Of a stretch of 64,000 bases of DNA, positions 47,332 to 59,300 are shown one piece after another (the stretch's first letter is position 1; each line of letters opens with the position of its first letter). The stretch spans positions 17,619,096 to 17,683,095 of the forward strand of contig CM034100.1 of the NCBI GenBank assembly GCA_019914945.1. The letters are read 5' to 3'. Below the pieces are notes generated by a model, which saw only the letters and a program-made list of their open reading frames with translations, did no database searches and was not told where the DNA came from. Position numbers and translations under genes: made by a program. Source of the stretch: Typha latifolia. Its lineage: Eukaryota > Streptophyta > Magnoliopsida > Poales > Typhaceae.

Positions 47332-49188
47332 TAGTGCCTTTTCTTTAGTGTTTGGTATGTGATGTATGGTTGTGTTTCATATATATGTTCATGTCCATTG
47401 TACGAGAGAAGAGCTTGTAGCCTTCTTAAATCTGTGAGGTTTGTATTGTTACTTGCTGTTGGATTCTGTAGAACAATAAAGTGTAATTAATCTGAGGAAG
47501 AGTCAGGTGTATACTTTTGTCTACCATAAAGTTGTACTGGTTCTTAAACCATGCAATTGTGCATAAGAGACTAGCTAAATGTATGAACTCTCCTTTCGAT
47601 TAATTTTATTTTATCAACATGCTCGGGTTAGGTCCAATCATTCAAATAGATGTCACGAAGCTAATTCATGGAATTCGATTAGTAAACGTGCGAAGTGAAA
47701 GGAGAGGAAGATGCAATGCTACAGTTACCTGACCTTCATATGAGACATGCTTTTTATTCAGAAGACAAGAGCTCAAAATGGCAATGTGAAACAGGGATCA
47801 ACTTTGATGCATGATCCCTTCGATTGGCTTATGTTTAATGCAATTGATGGTAAGTTGGAATCTCACTTGCTTTTACCATTCCAAGACTTAAAATTTTGTT
47901 CTTCCTACAAAAGAGAGAAAAGGATGGAAGGATCCAAGCAAGTATTGGATTTCTAGATAAGCTGGCAGGCTGAAAGTTTCAAAGTAGTTAGGCAGGCTTT
48001 CCTTAAAAGTTAATGACTTCTGCAAGCACTAAACCTAAACTTGAATTTATTATAAAGTAAGCATAGATTCCCCTTCCACTAACTCTACAGTTGCATTGCA
48101 GGAAACCATTTCTAGATTCAAAAAAAATAATAAGAGAATTCCCATTTGTGAAGTAATTAATGTATTAGTGTAAAAGAGCATATGTAAACTTTTTTAACTG
48201 TTTTACTACTGTCAAAAGAAGTGGGTTTACTTGTTAAGTTACCACACAATTGCAACACAATTTCTACTACTAAGACATTGTAACACTATCAAATCCAACA
48301 TATAAAAGGAATTGTCATGTTCATTGAATTATCACTTAGTGGGTCGCTATAATTGAAGAGTATATGAATCATGCCAATGGGGCGATATATGTGAGTCTTA
48401 AAATCAACCAATCTTTGAATGTAGACTGGAAACATTTTGAACTCATTCACAAGCACAATGCTAGTATTCTAGTATTCCCTAGCAACTAATAAAAAGTACA
48501 GTCAAGTGCAGCAGCATCATCTTAAAAGTTGTAGATAGTGAAAACAAAATTTGGATCAGTACTGCAACACAGTCGTTTTCAATGAGGTAACAGCAGCTTA
48601 TTGATGGATTCTACCACTATATAGTGTCCAATCTTATATCATAAGCCTGACCATCAAATATTTTGTTGTATTCTTTCCAGCAAAATTTATTGAACATGCC
48701 TCCTAATGTATAAGAGATTGCTTACTGTCGAATTAACGAAAAGAAACATACTATTATGTCTCATAAAACTCTCACAAAATCATCTAACTCTTGTTGGTCA
48801 AAATCTTCACTTCGCCTAATGAATTAAGATGCCATCTCTGCTATGACCCTCGCGAGCATATGAGATTCTCTGTAACACAACACAAGCCACAAGCTGTTTA
48901 GTCAAAAGACTTTCACAAACAATTTCCAATTTTCCAATTTCACATTAAGTTTCTCTTCTACATGGAATAAAACTTTTGGAAGGAGAGAGGGCCTTCGAAT
49001 CTTAATAAGGATGGACCTCACCAGCACTTAGACCCCACATATAAGAACTTGCCATTTCCACAGCCAATATATATAAGTTCAAATGTGGCCCTCTTCTCTG
49101 CCCCACCTAATGTCCTACTGCCATTTCTGAACTCCTGACTTCATCTATTTATACACCTCATGCACCTCATTCCAAAGCCATCACCTAC

Positions 49189-49192
<4 letters not shown>
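47332..49192. other. Spacer between the two FPF1-like genes
   Basis: No gene seen. The 3' UTR of copy 1 probably ends near AATAAAGTG at about 47,475. A TATTTATA at about 49,146-49,153 is a likely TATA box for copy 2. Confidence 0.5.

Positions 49193-49250
<58 letters not shown>
49193..49250 (+). repeat. (CT)n tract in the leader of FPF1 copy 2
   Basis: About 28 CT units ending 14 nt before the ATG, placed 3' of the likely TATA box and so probably transcribed. Length is expected to vary between accessions. Confidence 0.9.
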
Positions 49251-49251
<1 letters not shown>

Positions 49252-49264
49252 ATTGGAATCAAGG

Positions 49265-49585
49265 ATGTCTGGAGTCTGGGTGTTCAAGAATGGCGTGGTA
49301 CGGCTCGTGGAGAACCCTGCGAACGAGCAAGCGTCCACCATTCGACGAAAGGCTTTGCTCCACACCCCTACCAATGAAGTCATCAACTCATATGCTTCCC
49401 TAGAGAGTAAGCTCACCAGACTAGGATGGGAGAGATACTACGAAGATCCTGATCTCCTCCAATTCCACAAGCGCTCCTCGGTCGACCTCATCTCCCTGCC
49501 CAAGGACTTCAGGCAGTTCAAGTCCATGCACATGTATGACATTGTCGTCAAAAACCGCGAGTCCTTCAGGGTTATAGATGCCTAA
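49265..49585 (+). CDS. FPF1: FLOWERING PROMOTING FACTOR 1-like protein (copy 2)
   Basis: Single exon, 106 aa. The start is the ATG at 49,265 ([18 protein letters not shown]), aligned with copy 1. An upstream in-frame ATG at 49,160 would only add translated CT repeat (Ser-Leu) and is rejected. It differs from copy 1 at scattered positions (for example AEQ/NEQ, ERK/ESK, RPS/RSS) and keeps LISLPKDF and [18 protein letters not shown] intact. Both copies look functional, so this is a recent or conserved tandem pair. Confidence 0.95.
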   Translation: MSGVWVFKNGVVRLVENPANEQASTIRRKALLHTPTNEVINSYASLESKLTRLGWERYYEDPDLLQFHKRSSVDLISLPKDFRQFKSMHMYDIVVKNRESFRVIDA

Positions 49586-52500
49586 AGCGTAGAAGCATCA
49601 ATATGGTGAGATAATGTTTGGATATTATACAGTTGGTGTGGGCTTTGAGTTTGTTTGTTGTATGTCTTCATTGTGTGGTGATAGAGAAACTGAAGTATAG
49701 ATTGCTTGTGTACTATGTTGAAATGGTGTGAAAATTGGAGAGTATTTTGTGCAGTAAGATTGTATAAAGCTAGAAAGCAATATCTTTCCTTCTACTTTCT
49801 CCTGTTTGTGGTATTAGAGTGCATATGATATAAGAGATAAAGATAACATCCTACTAAGCTGTTTTAAATGGATCTAGTTTTGTTTGGAAATCAGTGAATG
49901 GATGAAGAGGAGTGCAACTCGCCAATGACAGCAGACAACCTGCAGCATAACTGCAGATGTAAAAGAATCTACTTTTAACTGCAAGTACTACAACAACAGG
50001 AAATTCCTGCAACAAGTGCTGCAGAGGATCTTTTTCGTAATAGATAGATCATAGACAAAATCTAAATTAGTGAATAGGCTTTTCATGAGATGACACGTGT
50101 ACTGCCTGGGAGAACAAACCTAATGGTTTCATACTCCACAAAGTTATTCCTGGAAGCATCAAAACTCTGCTCTTCTTCAGAATGTTTCTATATATATATA
50201 TATATATAAGCCAGTAGTATAAACTAAAGGAGAAGAACAAAGAAAAGGACCAAAGGTTCATAGAGATAGATGGCATTTATACTTGGATTAGTATCCTGCA
50301 GGGGGTGCCAAATGCTAACTATTATTCTGAGAATTAGAATTTACAAACTTTGTAAAGTACTCTGCTGCTTTCTTCCACTGCTGGCCCCCCAGATAGGAAT
50401 TCTAGCTTCAGTGGAAGATTGTTTTCCAATAAGTGCTTCAAGTAAGATGGCAGATTAATTATCCAGAAGGGAATTACTTTTCTCTTTATATATCCTGAAA
50501 AGAAGAAGAAGAAGAAGAAGAAGAAGAAGAAGAAGAAGAAGAAGAAGAAGAGTTGTGGTCCACTTATTAGTGACTATTCTATTAAAGAACTTATATATAC
50601 TTGAAATGATAAGTTCGAAGGATTGAAAGAACGCAAAATAGGCCACATATAATTCAGAAGAGTCAGGATAATTTACTTAAGAAATTTTCTTTTAACTAAT
50701 CATTTTAACACCACAGAGACTAATTGATATACTTATGTCATATTCAAATTATTTCCTGTGGGAAAGTATCTTTTTTTTCTTTTCTGAAGTAAACCTGTGG
50801 GAAGTAAATCAATTAAAAATTAGCAAGCTCACGCAAGGACACACCTCATCTTTCAACCATAATGCTATTATATTAATTATGCGCGGCTTTTTCTTCTTTT
50901 CCGACATCAGTGAAGATAAAAAGATCAAAGGAATATATGCAGAGAGGAGCTTCTGTGGAATAATTACCAAACTGACAAAACTTACTTAGTATTTTATGTT
51001 GACAGAAAAAAGATACATGAAAGGAATCCATGCAGAACAGGAAGTTTATAGTAAAAATTCACCTTTTTCCTGCAATCATATTGATTCCTACCTTCTTGCT
51101 TGCAAACTAAACATATCCAAATAGCCATCCTATTAATTAATGACAACTATGACAGTTATTCTCATGAATTACTTCATTACACATCTCATACAAGTTCCAA
51201 AGTTGATCTGATATCCTATCTTGTCCTGTTGTTTTCTTTATATCAATTTGGATCGATCTATGGTACAAATGTCCTTTCTGGGTGTCACCTTAAGACCCAT
51301 TCCTATAAAGCTGGAGATATCTCCAACCTTTTGTGATTATGATCAGCAGTCATAAAATCCTCTTCCAAAGGTATCTACAGAGAAGACAAGCACCACCCTG
51401 TCCTCAAGCATGGGAGTCCAGAATTACTTGTAGGGATTTGAGGCTTTGTTCAAATGGATTGTGGTGGCTTCTTCTTCCTTTTGCAAGTGGATCTAGGTGA
51501 ATATATAAGATAGTATAGCTCATATTTCTACGTAAAATTTCGAAAACAGTCTAATATTTTTTTAGCTCTTATTTTGCTTAGCAGATGAGTAGAACTTGAA
51601 ACTTACAATCCTACTTTTTGATGATAGCAGTTGTGCCTTTCAACACATATCGCTGTGACATAACGATCAAGCAGACAAAAACTTTATAGCAATGTTACAT
51701 TATTCTCTTTGTATAAAATCTTGCTGGAGATCATTAGTCTATAAATTACTTGTGATTTTTCTTAGAGAAGCTTATCGAAAAAGCTTCATTAAAACATTGT
51801 GCTTAGTTGGTGAAGAAGCACTAAGCTGCCTGGCTTATATAGCCTTTAATTAGTGGTCCTTCGAGAGGAATAACAGGGAGAATATAAGAAAAAAAGAGAT
51901 ATTAAATGATTAAATAAAGAAAGATTAAACAAAGAAAGTGCTCCCTAATTAATTTCTTTTCTACGCATTAGTACACATTTGGCTACACCAATATAAAAGG
52001 AAGGCATATGTTCTTAAAAGAAAATTAGAGCTCCTCTTTCACAAGATGCCCACAAACACTAGCAGATTCTACCGTAAGGAATCGTTAATTGTAGAAGACG
52101 CACAGCACAGCACACTCTTTTCGTTTATGTATACTTTCCAGTGTCTATAATGATCTCTTGCAACTTTACAAGGTAATATGCTTGATTTACAAGTTAATAG
52201 GAGAAGAAAATATTAGATGAGAATTATAACTTGTAGACCATCTATCAAGATACTAGAACTTGCTTCTATTCAAGTATTCAGCTTCTTGTAGAGTCTACAA
52301 GGGAGGAATCTTATCTTCAAAAAAAAAAATTTAATGAATAATAAACTGACATTGGCCCATTTGCAAATATTATTTCCTAATTTCATGTTGTAAATCTTGG
52401 TGATGGTCAAATACTCTAATAATTAATCAAGGATTTGGAGATTTTTTGAATGTCAAACTCATTTTTTTTTTCATGCTATGTAATTAGGAGTGTATACATC

Positions 52501-53319
52501 CCAAGCTTGAGTGAGTTTAGTTTAGCTCCACTTGATAATATTAACAGGCTAGCTCAGTTTTAAATTTTTTCTATTATATATTTACTTTCTAGCTATAATA
52601 ATATAACCTTTTGAGAGTTGGGTATATATATATAACTCTTCATTTTTCGAAACTATAATTCTGTGTTAAATTTCATCCAACTTTATCATCCTATTTGATC
52701 CTAAGTGTATTACTAATTATGCTATAATATATTAGTATAAAATTTTAAATAGATAAATATATATTATAATATATTAAATATATATATATATTAAGCTAAT
52801 TCGAACCAAGTTCGTGAGAACTGAGTCTAACTCAATTCAGCTTGATCGCTTGCCTCATTTAAAGCTCGAGTGCGGACTCATGCCGAAGATTTGTTAGAAT
52901 TGACTAAACCCAGCAATTTTAAAAATAAACCAAATTGGATAAATTAAAAGGTGCACCCTCTGTACCTCTATTTGTATTACTTTCATCCAATGATTCAAAT
53001 TATGTATTTATCGCAACTCAATTTTTATGATCATAGATTAGTGATCGAAAAATTAGAGCAATAAGATAAAAATACATGTAACTAATCATAAGAATTAAAT
53101 AATACATTTAATATGTATAAAGAGAGATGAAATAATTATCTAATTAAATATATATATTTTTTTCTTCGCTATTAGAATAGTTGTTGTTATTTTATAAAAA
53201 ATAAAAAATAAAAATACACCAAACAAACGCCACCTCAGCCAAACTGAGTCCTAAATCAGCCAATTAACAAGTATTAAATAATAATAAAAATCAAATTAAC
53301 TAAATTAAAGTGGAAACCC
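49586..53319. other. Gene-poor intergenic DNA
   Basis: No gene recognised. Contains a (TA)n run near 50,191-50,208, an (AAG)n run of about 18 units at 50,498-50,552, and AT-rich DNA with CAAGCTTGAGTGAG and AAAGCTCGAGTGCGG scraps at about 52,500-52,870 that look like the ends of a small dispersed repeat. Confidence 0.5.
50498..50552. repeat. (AAG)n microsatellite
   Basis: About 18 AAG units; gives a spurious poly-Leu frame on the minus strand. Confidence 0.9.
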
Positions 53320-53326
53320 AAAAGTT

Positions 53327-53366
53327 TGGGCCGCAGATAATCTACGAGTTGGGCCGCAAGGGCCCA
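53327..53366 (+). promoter_or_regulatory. Cluster of three site II (TGGGCC) motifs
   Basis: TGGGCC at 53,327-53,332 and 53,350-53,355, and GGCCCA at 53,361-53,366, in otherwise AT-rich DNA. A purine-rich leader-like stretch follows. It looks like a housekeeping-type promoter without an assigned gene. Confidence 0.5.
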
Positions 53367-53459
53367 ACTACTCGCACATATCTAGCAGTCAAAAGAAAAA
53401 GGAGGAAGGAGGAGGGAGAAAGAAAGCGGGAGAGGCGTCGTCAAAGAGAGCAGTAGGAG

Positions 53460-53615
53460 ATGAGTGTAATGGAATGGCACGCAAAGACGAGCTCCATGGT
53501 GACCAACCAAGCAATGTCTAACCTAGAGAAAGGTACTACGGGATGGGGAACAACGAGAAAGCAAAACAAGGAAACGAAGGCGAAAGGCTGGATACTTAAA
53601 AGAACACCAAACTAA
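53460..53615 (+). CDS. Small ORF behind an orphan promoter-like cluster
   Basis: 51 codons starting MSVMEWHAKTSSMVTNQAMS; a possible GT donor follows AACCTAGAGAAAG at about 53,533, which would make the first part a first exon. No family recognised. Support is limited to the upstream TGGGCC cluster, the local rise in GC and an in-context ATG (GGAGATGAG). Confidence 0.25.
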   Translation: MSVMEWHAKTSSMVTNQAMSNLEKGTTGWGTTRKQNKETKAKGWILKRTPN

Positions 53616-53640
53616 ACTCGAGGAGGGGGAGTTGACTCAC

Positions 53641-53692
53641 CGGCGAAGTGAACGATGAGGTCGATTTGGTCCGGCGATGCTCCGGCGGACAC
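53641..53692 (-). other. Exon-like segment on minus strand
   Basis: Acceptor TCATCCAAG, 52 nt encoding VSAGASPDQIDLIVHFA, then a strong donor GGTGAGTC. No family recognised; no partner exons were found. It may be a gene fragment carried by a transposon. Confidence 0.25.
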
Positions 53693-53699
53693 CTTGGAT

Positions 53700-55985
53700 G
53701 AGAGGGATAGGTAAGAGATGAGTTATGTGATGATAGATTTATATAGAGGAGGCTTCTTTGTGTTATTATTATAGAAGTATATGGTACAGTTCTTCGTTGG
53801 CATTGGATGTCTATAATTAATTGTAGGTCTTGTTGGTGTAGATGAACTAATTGACTCTTGCATTTAACAAGAGCGTCCTGTTCATATTCAATAGTGATTA
53901 CTAATAAAAGGATTGATAGAGGGTTGGATTCATCCTATGGTGGATTCTGCTATTCCTTCTTTTCTTAATGTTGCAAAACTCATTCAGAGACACGAGAAAT
54001 GCGGAGAACTAGGTATTTAGTTAATATACCTGCTGTAAGAACCGGAACATCAACGCACACTAGGTCTATTTTGGTGATTATTTATAACCAGTTTATCTTA
54101 TTTTACATCTTTAAGATTGCAAAGCTGTATTCTTAAAACATTACTGACCTGTTTTAATGCCAAAAAAGCTTAGAAGTGTTTCATCAGATCATTTGCTGGT
54201 TTTGTAAGTTTTGTATTTGTGGACTTCAAGGCCTCTTCTTTTCGTCGCAACTTATGTAAATAATAGGAAATCCAATGTGAAAGCAAAAAGGATTGTACTT
54301 ACCACAGAATCCAGGATGCCATCCTCTGCCTTATAAGAGTAAGGATATACTGTAACTTTTTATCACTTCAATTCTAGCAAAAGTTATCCTTTTTCCGTCA
54401 AGCATTTGATATTGATAAAGCGTCTAATGAGCCTTTTGGATGACGTTTAAGTTGCTGCATACTTCAACTTGGTTAGACTGACCAAATCACCAAATCTTAA
54501 TTGATTTTGGGCTAATTCTACTTACGGTAAGTTTTTAAACTTATTATGTAGTATTTATCACCGTTGTTCTGGTTCTGTTTGTCTTTATTTAGGTTGTTAT
54601 TTGTAATTGATAGGGTCTTCATTTCGTAATGCGACTGGATTTCAAAGCTGAAGTCACTTTTTCTCATAAGGTAATTATAAACCTTTTCTGGTATAGCTGA
54701 TTGATCAGAACTGGCCGTTGCAAACTACAACATTTTGGCTACTTTTGCTCATGCAATGGATTTAGTCACTTTTATACTGAGAGTGCAATTGACAACATAA
54801 AAATTGAATTTCTTTCTGACCTCTCAGGTAATTCAAGAGTTTAGTTGACATGTCAACTATGTTTTTACAATTTCATCTGGCTGATGTTATTCCATGTTTT
54901 AGAAAGTCTGGATGAGATTCACAAAGAGAACATTAGACCCCTATAGATCATCAGTTAGAGTACATTCTGCTATTCTGGATCTTCATTATTTAATTTCGAC
55001 AGTTTTACATGAATGACAGAACTGACTAAAAATACTGAAAATATCACTTCCATTATCTTTCCCTTTATCTCTTTGACCTATCTTTTTCTATTTTTATGTA
55101 ACTTCTAATTTAATTGCTCCATCATTTTTATCTTTTACGTTTTCTACTTTGAAAATTTGTTTTTTTTTTTATTATTATTTTGTTTTCCATTTTTTTCCAT
55201 TATCTTGTTTCATTTTTCTTGCATCATCCTAGTTTTTTGCTTATTCTTTTTTGCCCTTCATCTTCTTTACTTTTTTAGTTTAATTTCCCTTATATATGGG
55301 CATTATTACTTTTGTATCGATATACGTGTTTTTGTGGACTTCATCTTCCTTCTTTGGGGTATTTTACTATTTGATATTTATTAAATTAATCTTTTTGTTT
55401 GTTAATATGTTGTTATCATTTTCTATTGTCATCATTGTTCATATTTTCCATACTGAACCATCTTCCAGCTTGCCTATATGTTTTTCTAGTTAATTGGAAT
55501 TTGATATTACAGTTCTTGAATAAAGCATAATAAAGCAAATTTATAAGGAAACTACCTTTTCTTCCTACTTTTTGTTTCTTTCATTATGATTTCTTCTTTT
55601 TAGTGATATTTATTTATTTCCTTTCTTATTTATCCTTTTGGTTCTATTCTCGTGCTTCTTATATTAAAGGACATATAATTTTGCTTATAATGTTTTTGTA
55701 ACATTTTCCATTTTAAGTTACTTTTATGGGGCTTTATGTTCCTTTTCACTTTCCTCCTCTTTTTTTTTTTTAGTTTTTTTGCTTTTAGTTTTCTTCTCTT
55801 TGTAGTACACTTCCAATTATGTGATCACTTTTTGTGTTATATTTTTTCTATGTATTTTTTAACTTAAGTTTTGCTCATTACTCTAATTTTCTTATTTTTA
55901 TCTTGATTTTCTTGAAATTCATTTATAGTTTTCACATGTTCTTAAAGTGTCGTTAACACTCTCTCTTCATCTGATTGATAATTTG
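53700..55985. other. T-rich intergenic DNA
   Basis: Strongly T-rich on plus, especially 55,030-55,900, like a long intron or decayed retroelement. ORFs here are Phe-rich artefacts. Short splice-flanked open pieces occur (for example 54,616-54,670) but do not join in phase with the ORF at 53,460. Confidence 0.4.
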
Positions 55986-55989
55986 AGAG

Positions 55990-56355
55990 GATGATCAGGA
56001 GGAGAGGAGTCTTGAAGGACTCTAGTTGCAAATTGCAATGCTTTTTGGAGTGGTTTTTAAACAGAATATTTGCTAAACTGTCTTTTGTGGTTTGCGAGTC
56101 TGCTGGTTAGGAGGTTATTTGCTTGTGTAGTTGTTTCTCTGTATTATAGTTAGAGTTTGTGTTGAATGTGTTGTGAATAGGTGGTTGGTCTAATTGTGTT
56201 GTTTTTGGCTTGAGCTCTGATGTCAGGTGCCCTACTAGTCTTTTGGGGTTGTTTTAGCTGAAGCTATACACTGTGTGTAGTCTCCTGTATTGATTGATGT
56301 TTTTGTGGGTTTTATAATTAAACTGAGCCTAAAGGGCATTCATTCAAAAAAAAAG
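55990..56355 (+). mobile_element. Probable LINE/SINE 3' tail with poly-A
   Basis: G/T-rich segment ending TAAACTGAGCCTAAAGGGCA, TTCATTC and an A-run at about 56,346-56,354, the usual form of a plant non-LTR retroelement 3' end. Flanks share a degenerate ACTCTCT...TCTGATxAT (about 55,959 and 56,361), possibly an old target duplication. No reverse-transcriptase coding was seen. Confidence 0.35.
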
Positions 56356-59300
56356 AAGAAAACTCTCTTTTTCTGATGATCAGCTTTTATTTGTTTTAGT
56401 AAGAAAGATTTCCTTTTCTAGTAATTTATTACTTTCTTCTCATTTTGTCATCTCAATTTCCTCTTACTTTTGGTATCTTCTTCTTCTTTTTTTATGATTT
56501 GTAAATGTTTTGTTCTCTGTCAAGATGTGTGGGATATACTTTTCCATACAGGCGTTATTGTTTAGTTATAGTCCCTAGAAATGTTTAAGCAAAATTTGTC
56601 ATTTAATTTATTTGATCTTTCTTTTCTTAGGTTTGACTGCTAATATGTTTTTTTTATTGTTTTAGTATTCTTAAATCTTATTGAATAATTTTCCTTTTGA
56701 TAATTGTAAATTTAATTGGTTAGTCTGTTTTTGTTTACTAATGATTGAATTCGTTAATCCAATAGTCATCTTCACTACTGTATTAGTTTTCCAAACTCAA
56801 TATCTTGCTGCTTTGCTATTGAAGTATTTTTTGCATCTGTATTGATGATTGGAATTTATTGTCAGAGTTATTGAATCAAGCAAAGTTCATAACCTTTCTC
56901 ATTTCCTTTTCTTTTCATTCATTATTATTTAATTTTTTTTATGTTATTGCAATTTTATTTCTTGTTTACCTGTTTGATTTCTATCTTTATGATTCTTATA
57001 TATAAGATGACAATATACAGTTTCCATGCAATTCTATTGTTACATTTTCCAATTTAGAGGTTCTTTTCTAGGGCTCTCTGTTACCTTGCTCTCTACATAT
57101 CTTCTTTACTGTTTCTTGATTGAGTTTTCTTCACTGCCTAGTATTTCAGGGAGACCTCGAAGGCTCCCTGGTAAACACTTCATACTTGGATGAGGGACTT
57201 TTCTCCATCCGCATGCAGGGTTCCGCTCCAGGTTGTCTTCTAGGGAGTAGCTATTTCGAGTAAGTAGACAAAGAAGAGACCCTCCCACAGCTTCCTGGAC
57301 GAGCACGTCCATCCTATGGCCGTGACCCAAAAGGAGATGGTTCTCTCGAGACTCTCCTGGTTGACCTTGATATCAGTAGGCACCAGTGAGGAGGATGTAA
57401 ATCCACTTTATGATCATAAATTATAGAGATGTAGTTTGGCTTTTAGAGTAGTTGTTAGATCACAATCACATTCATATTATGACTTCTAAACAATTGTTAT
57501 TCAGAAGGCGAAGAAAAACCAAAAAGAACTCCAGTGGTTCTCATTGTTGTGTGCATGATTTGCAAAATAATACAGAAGGGCAAAACCACTTGTTGTGGAT
57601 ATAGAACATGTCACACCATTTTCAAGAGAGAGCTAGTTGTTTTCAATTTTCATTTAAATTTTCCCCTTAAAATTAATTTTTTGAGATTAGTGACATTCAA
57701 ATATTCATTAGAGAGATGTTAGCACACCACATTAGCATTGGGCAGTTGGTGGGCAGAAAAATCCTGCCAACATTGGTGTATAGTGATGCTGTCAAGTGTT
57801 GCAATCAAACAACAGCAAAATTGTTTACTGCTGATAACTTTTGTGTGGTCTATACAAATATTAAGCATTCAGGACACTTAATCTGAAAAGTACTTTGAGG
57901 TATCACCTATTCTGGAACTTATTTACAGAGACAATTTGTATTAAACTATCTACAAATGCACATGTGAGGATATAAAACCACTTTATGAACATTATTTATA
58001 TGAAAAACACATTCATGCCAACTGCAGAGTACCTACAGCCAACAAAGGTGACCTAAAGTCATCCAGCATGGCTGTGATATTAAAAGATAAAACATAAAGC
58101 TTGCCAAAGTGGAAACCAATATGTCTAGTGCTCCACTTTGAAGGATGGCATTAGCTTGGTATTAGAAAAATTATATCTTCAGTATTAGGAGCATTCTTTT
58201 TTGCAAAGAGGATCAGTTAGTTATCAATATCTTCTCTTCTCCCTGTGATCTTTCAATTGATGGCTGGGGATATCAAAATGCAGGATCTACAGTACTTATT
58301 TAGATATGTTGCGTTCAATAATAGGTGTAAGCATATCTTCTTCCAAATCAAAGACTTTTGGTTCACCTTTATCTTTTCTAGCACAGCAGTAAAGACAGGT
58401 GGAACTAAAGAACAATGCTCCAAAATTTTGATAGTGAGAACCACCCTGCAGCTACAGTGTGCATGACACATTTTGTATTGATAGATTACTAATTTATACT
58501 TGTCTATGAGCTACGATAATAATACTTTGATTTATATTCCAAATTTAAGAATAGAACATCTTTTTACCTAATAGGAAATCATGCATGAACTTAATGTCTC
58601 CTCATGCATAACTGTACAGCAAATCAAGAACTATGAAATGATGAAAAAGAATATAATCGGTGGTCGGTCGTGAGGAGACACGAGAAGTTAACGAAGAAGA
58701 GTGCATTTTTGGCCAAGGCTGTAATATTAGTTGGAACTGCTCTCAAGTACTCAAAAGTAAATTAAAAGTAAGACTGGGTTTTATCTATTTTCTTACAACA
58801 CCAAACAGTTAAGGATCCTCTTTGATGTTTTAGAAATGGTGCCTTCAGAAAATATCTCACAGATTTTGGTTATCTATTGGATATATTTATTGACTCAATT
58901 GTGGTGTACCTTTTGGATTCATGATTAAATGCAGGAAAGCAGTTCATCATCCATTTCGTTGCAGCGTTTCAAGTATTGGGGGAGCTAACTACTTCCACTT
59001 TTACTTGCAGAAAAGTGGGCTTCTGACCTAACACAATGCCTTTGGTAAGTGCCTGTTCTTTGGTTCCATCATGGTGGCGAAGCCTTTCTGTATCATTCAG
59101 AAGTATGATTTAACCTCTTAAATTAAGGTTTCTCTCCTCTCTTTTGTTATTTCTAGAACCCAAGGTTTTTCTTGTTTGTGCCTTGCAAGTAGGGCTAAGC
59201 AAAATTCTAAGCCAAAAGCTTGTAGTTGTAGGTTATGGGCCCAGTATAGTGAGAGTTTGAAAGTGAAAGTGAAAGACCACCCTCGTATCTAGTGGTGAGC

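Noticed and set aside
49160..49264. Upstream ATG extension of FPF1 copy 2
   Set aside because: Would translate the (CT)n tract into Ser-Leu; the family starts at [10 protein letters not shown].
50498..50552. CRISPR-like regular repeat
   Set aside because: Simple AAG microsatellite without spacers; no CRISPR array exists in this eukaryotic window.
55157..55493. Phe/Leu-rich plus ORFs resembling membrane proteins
   Set aside because: Arise from a T-rich stretch; no start context, no family, no splice support.
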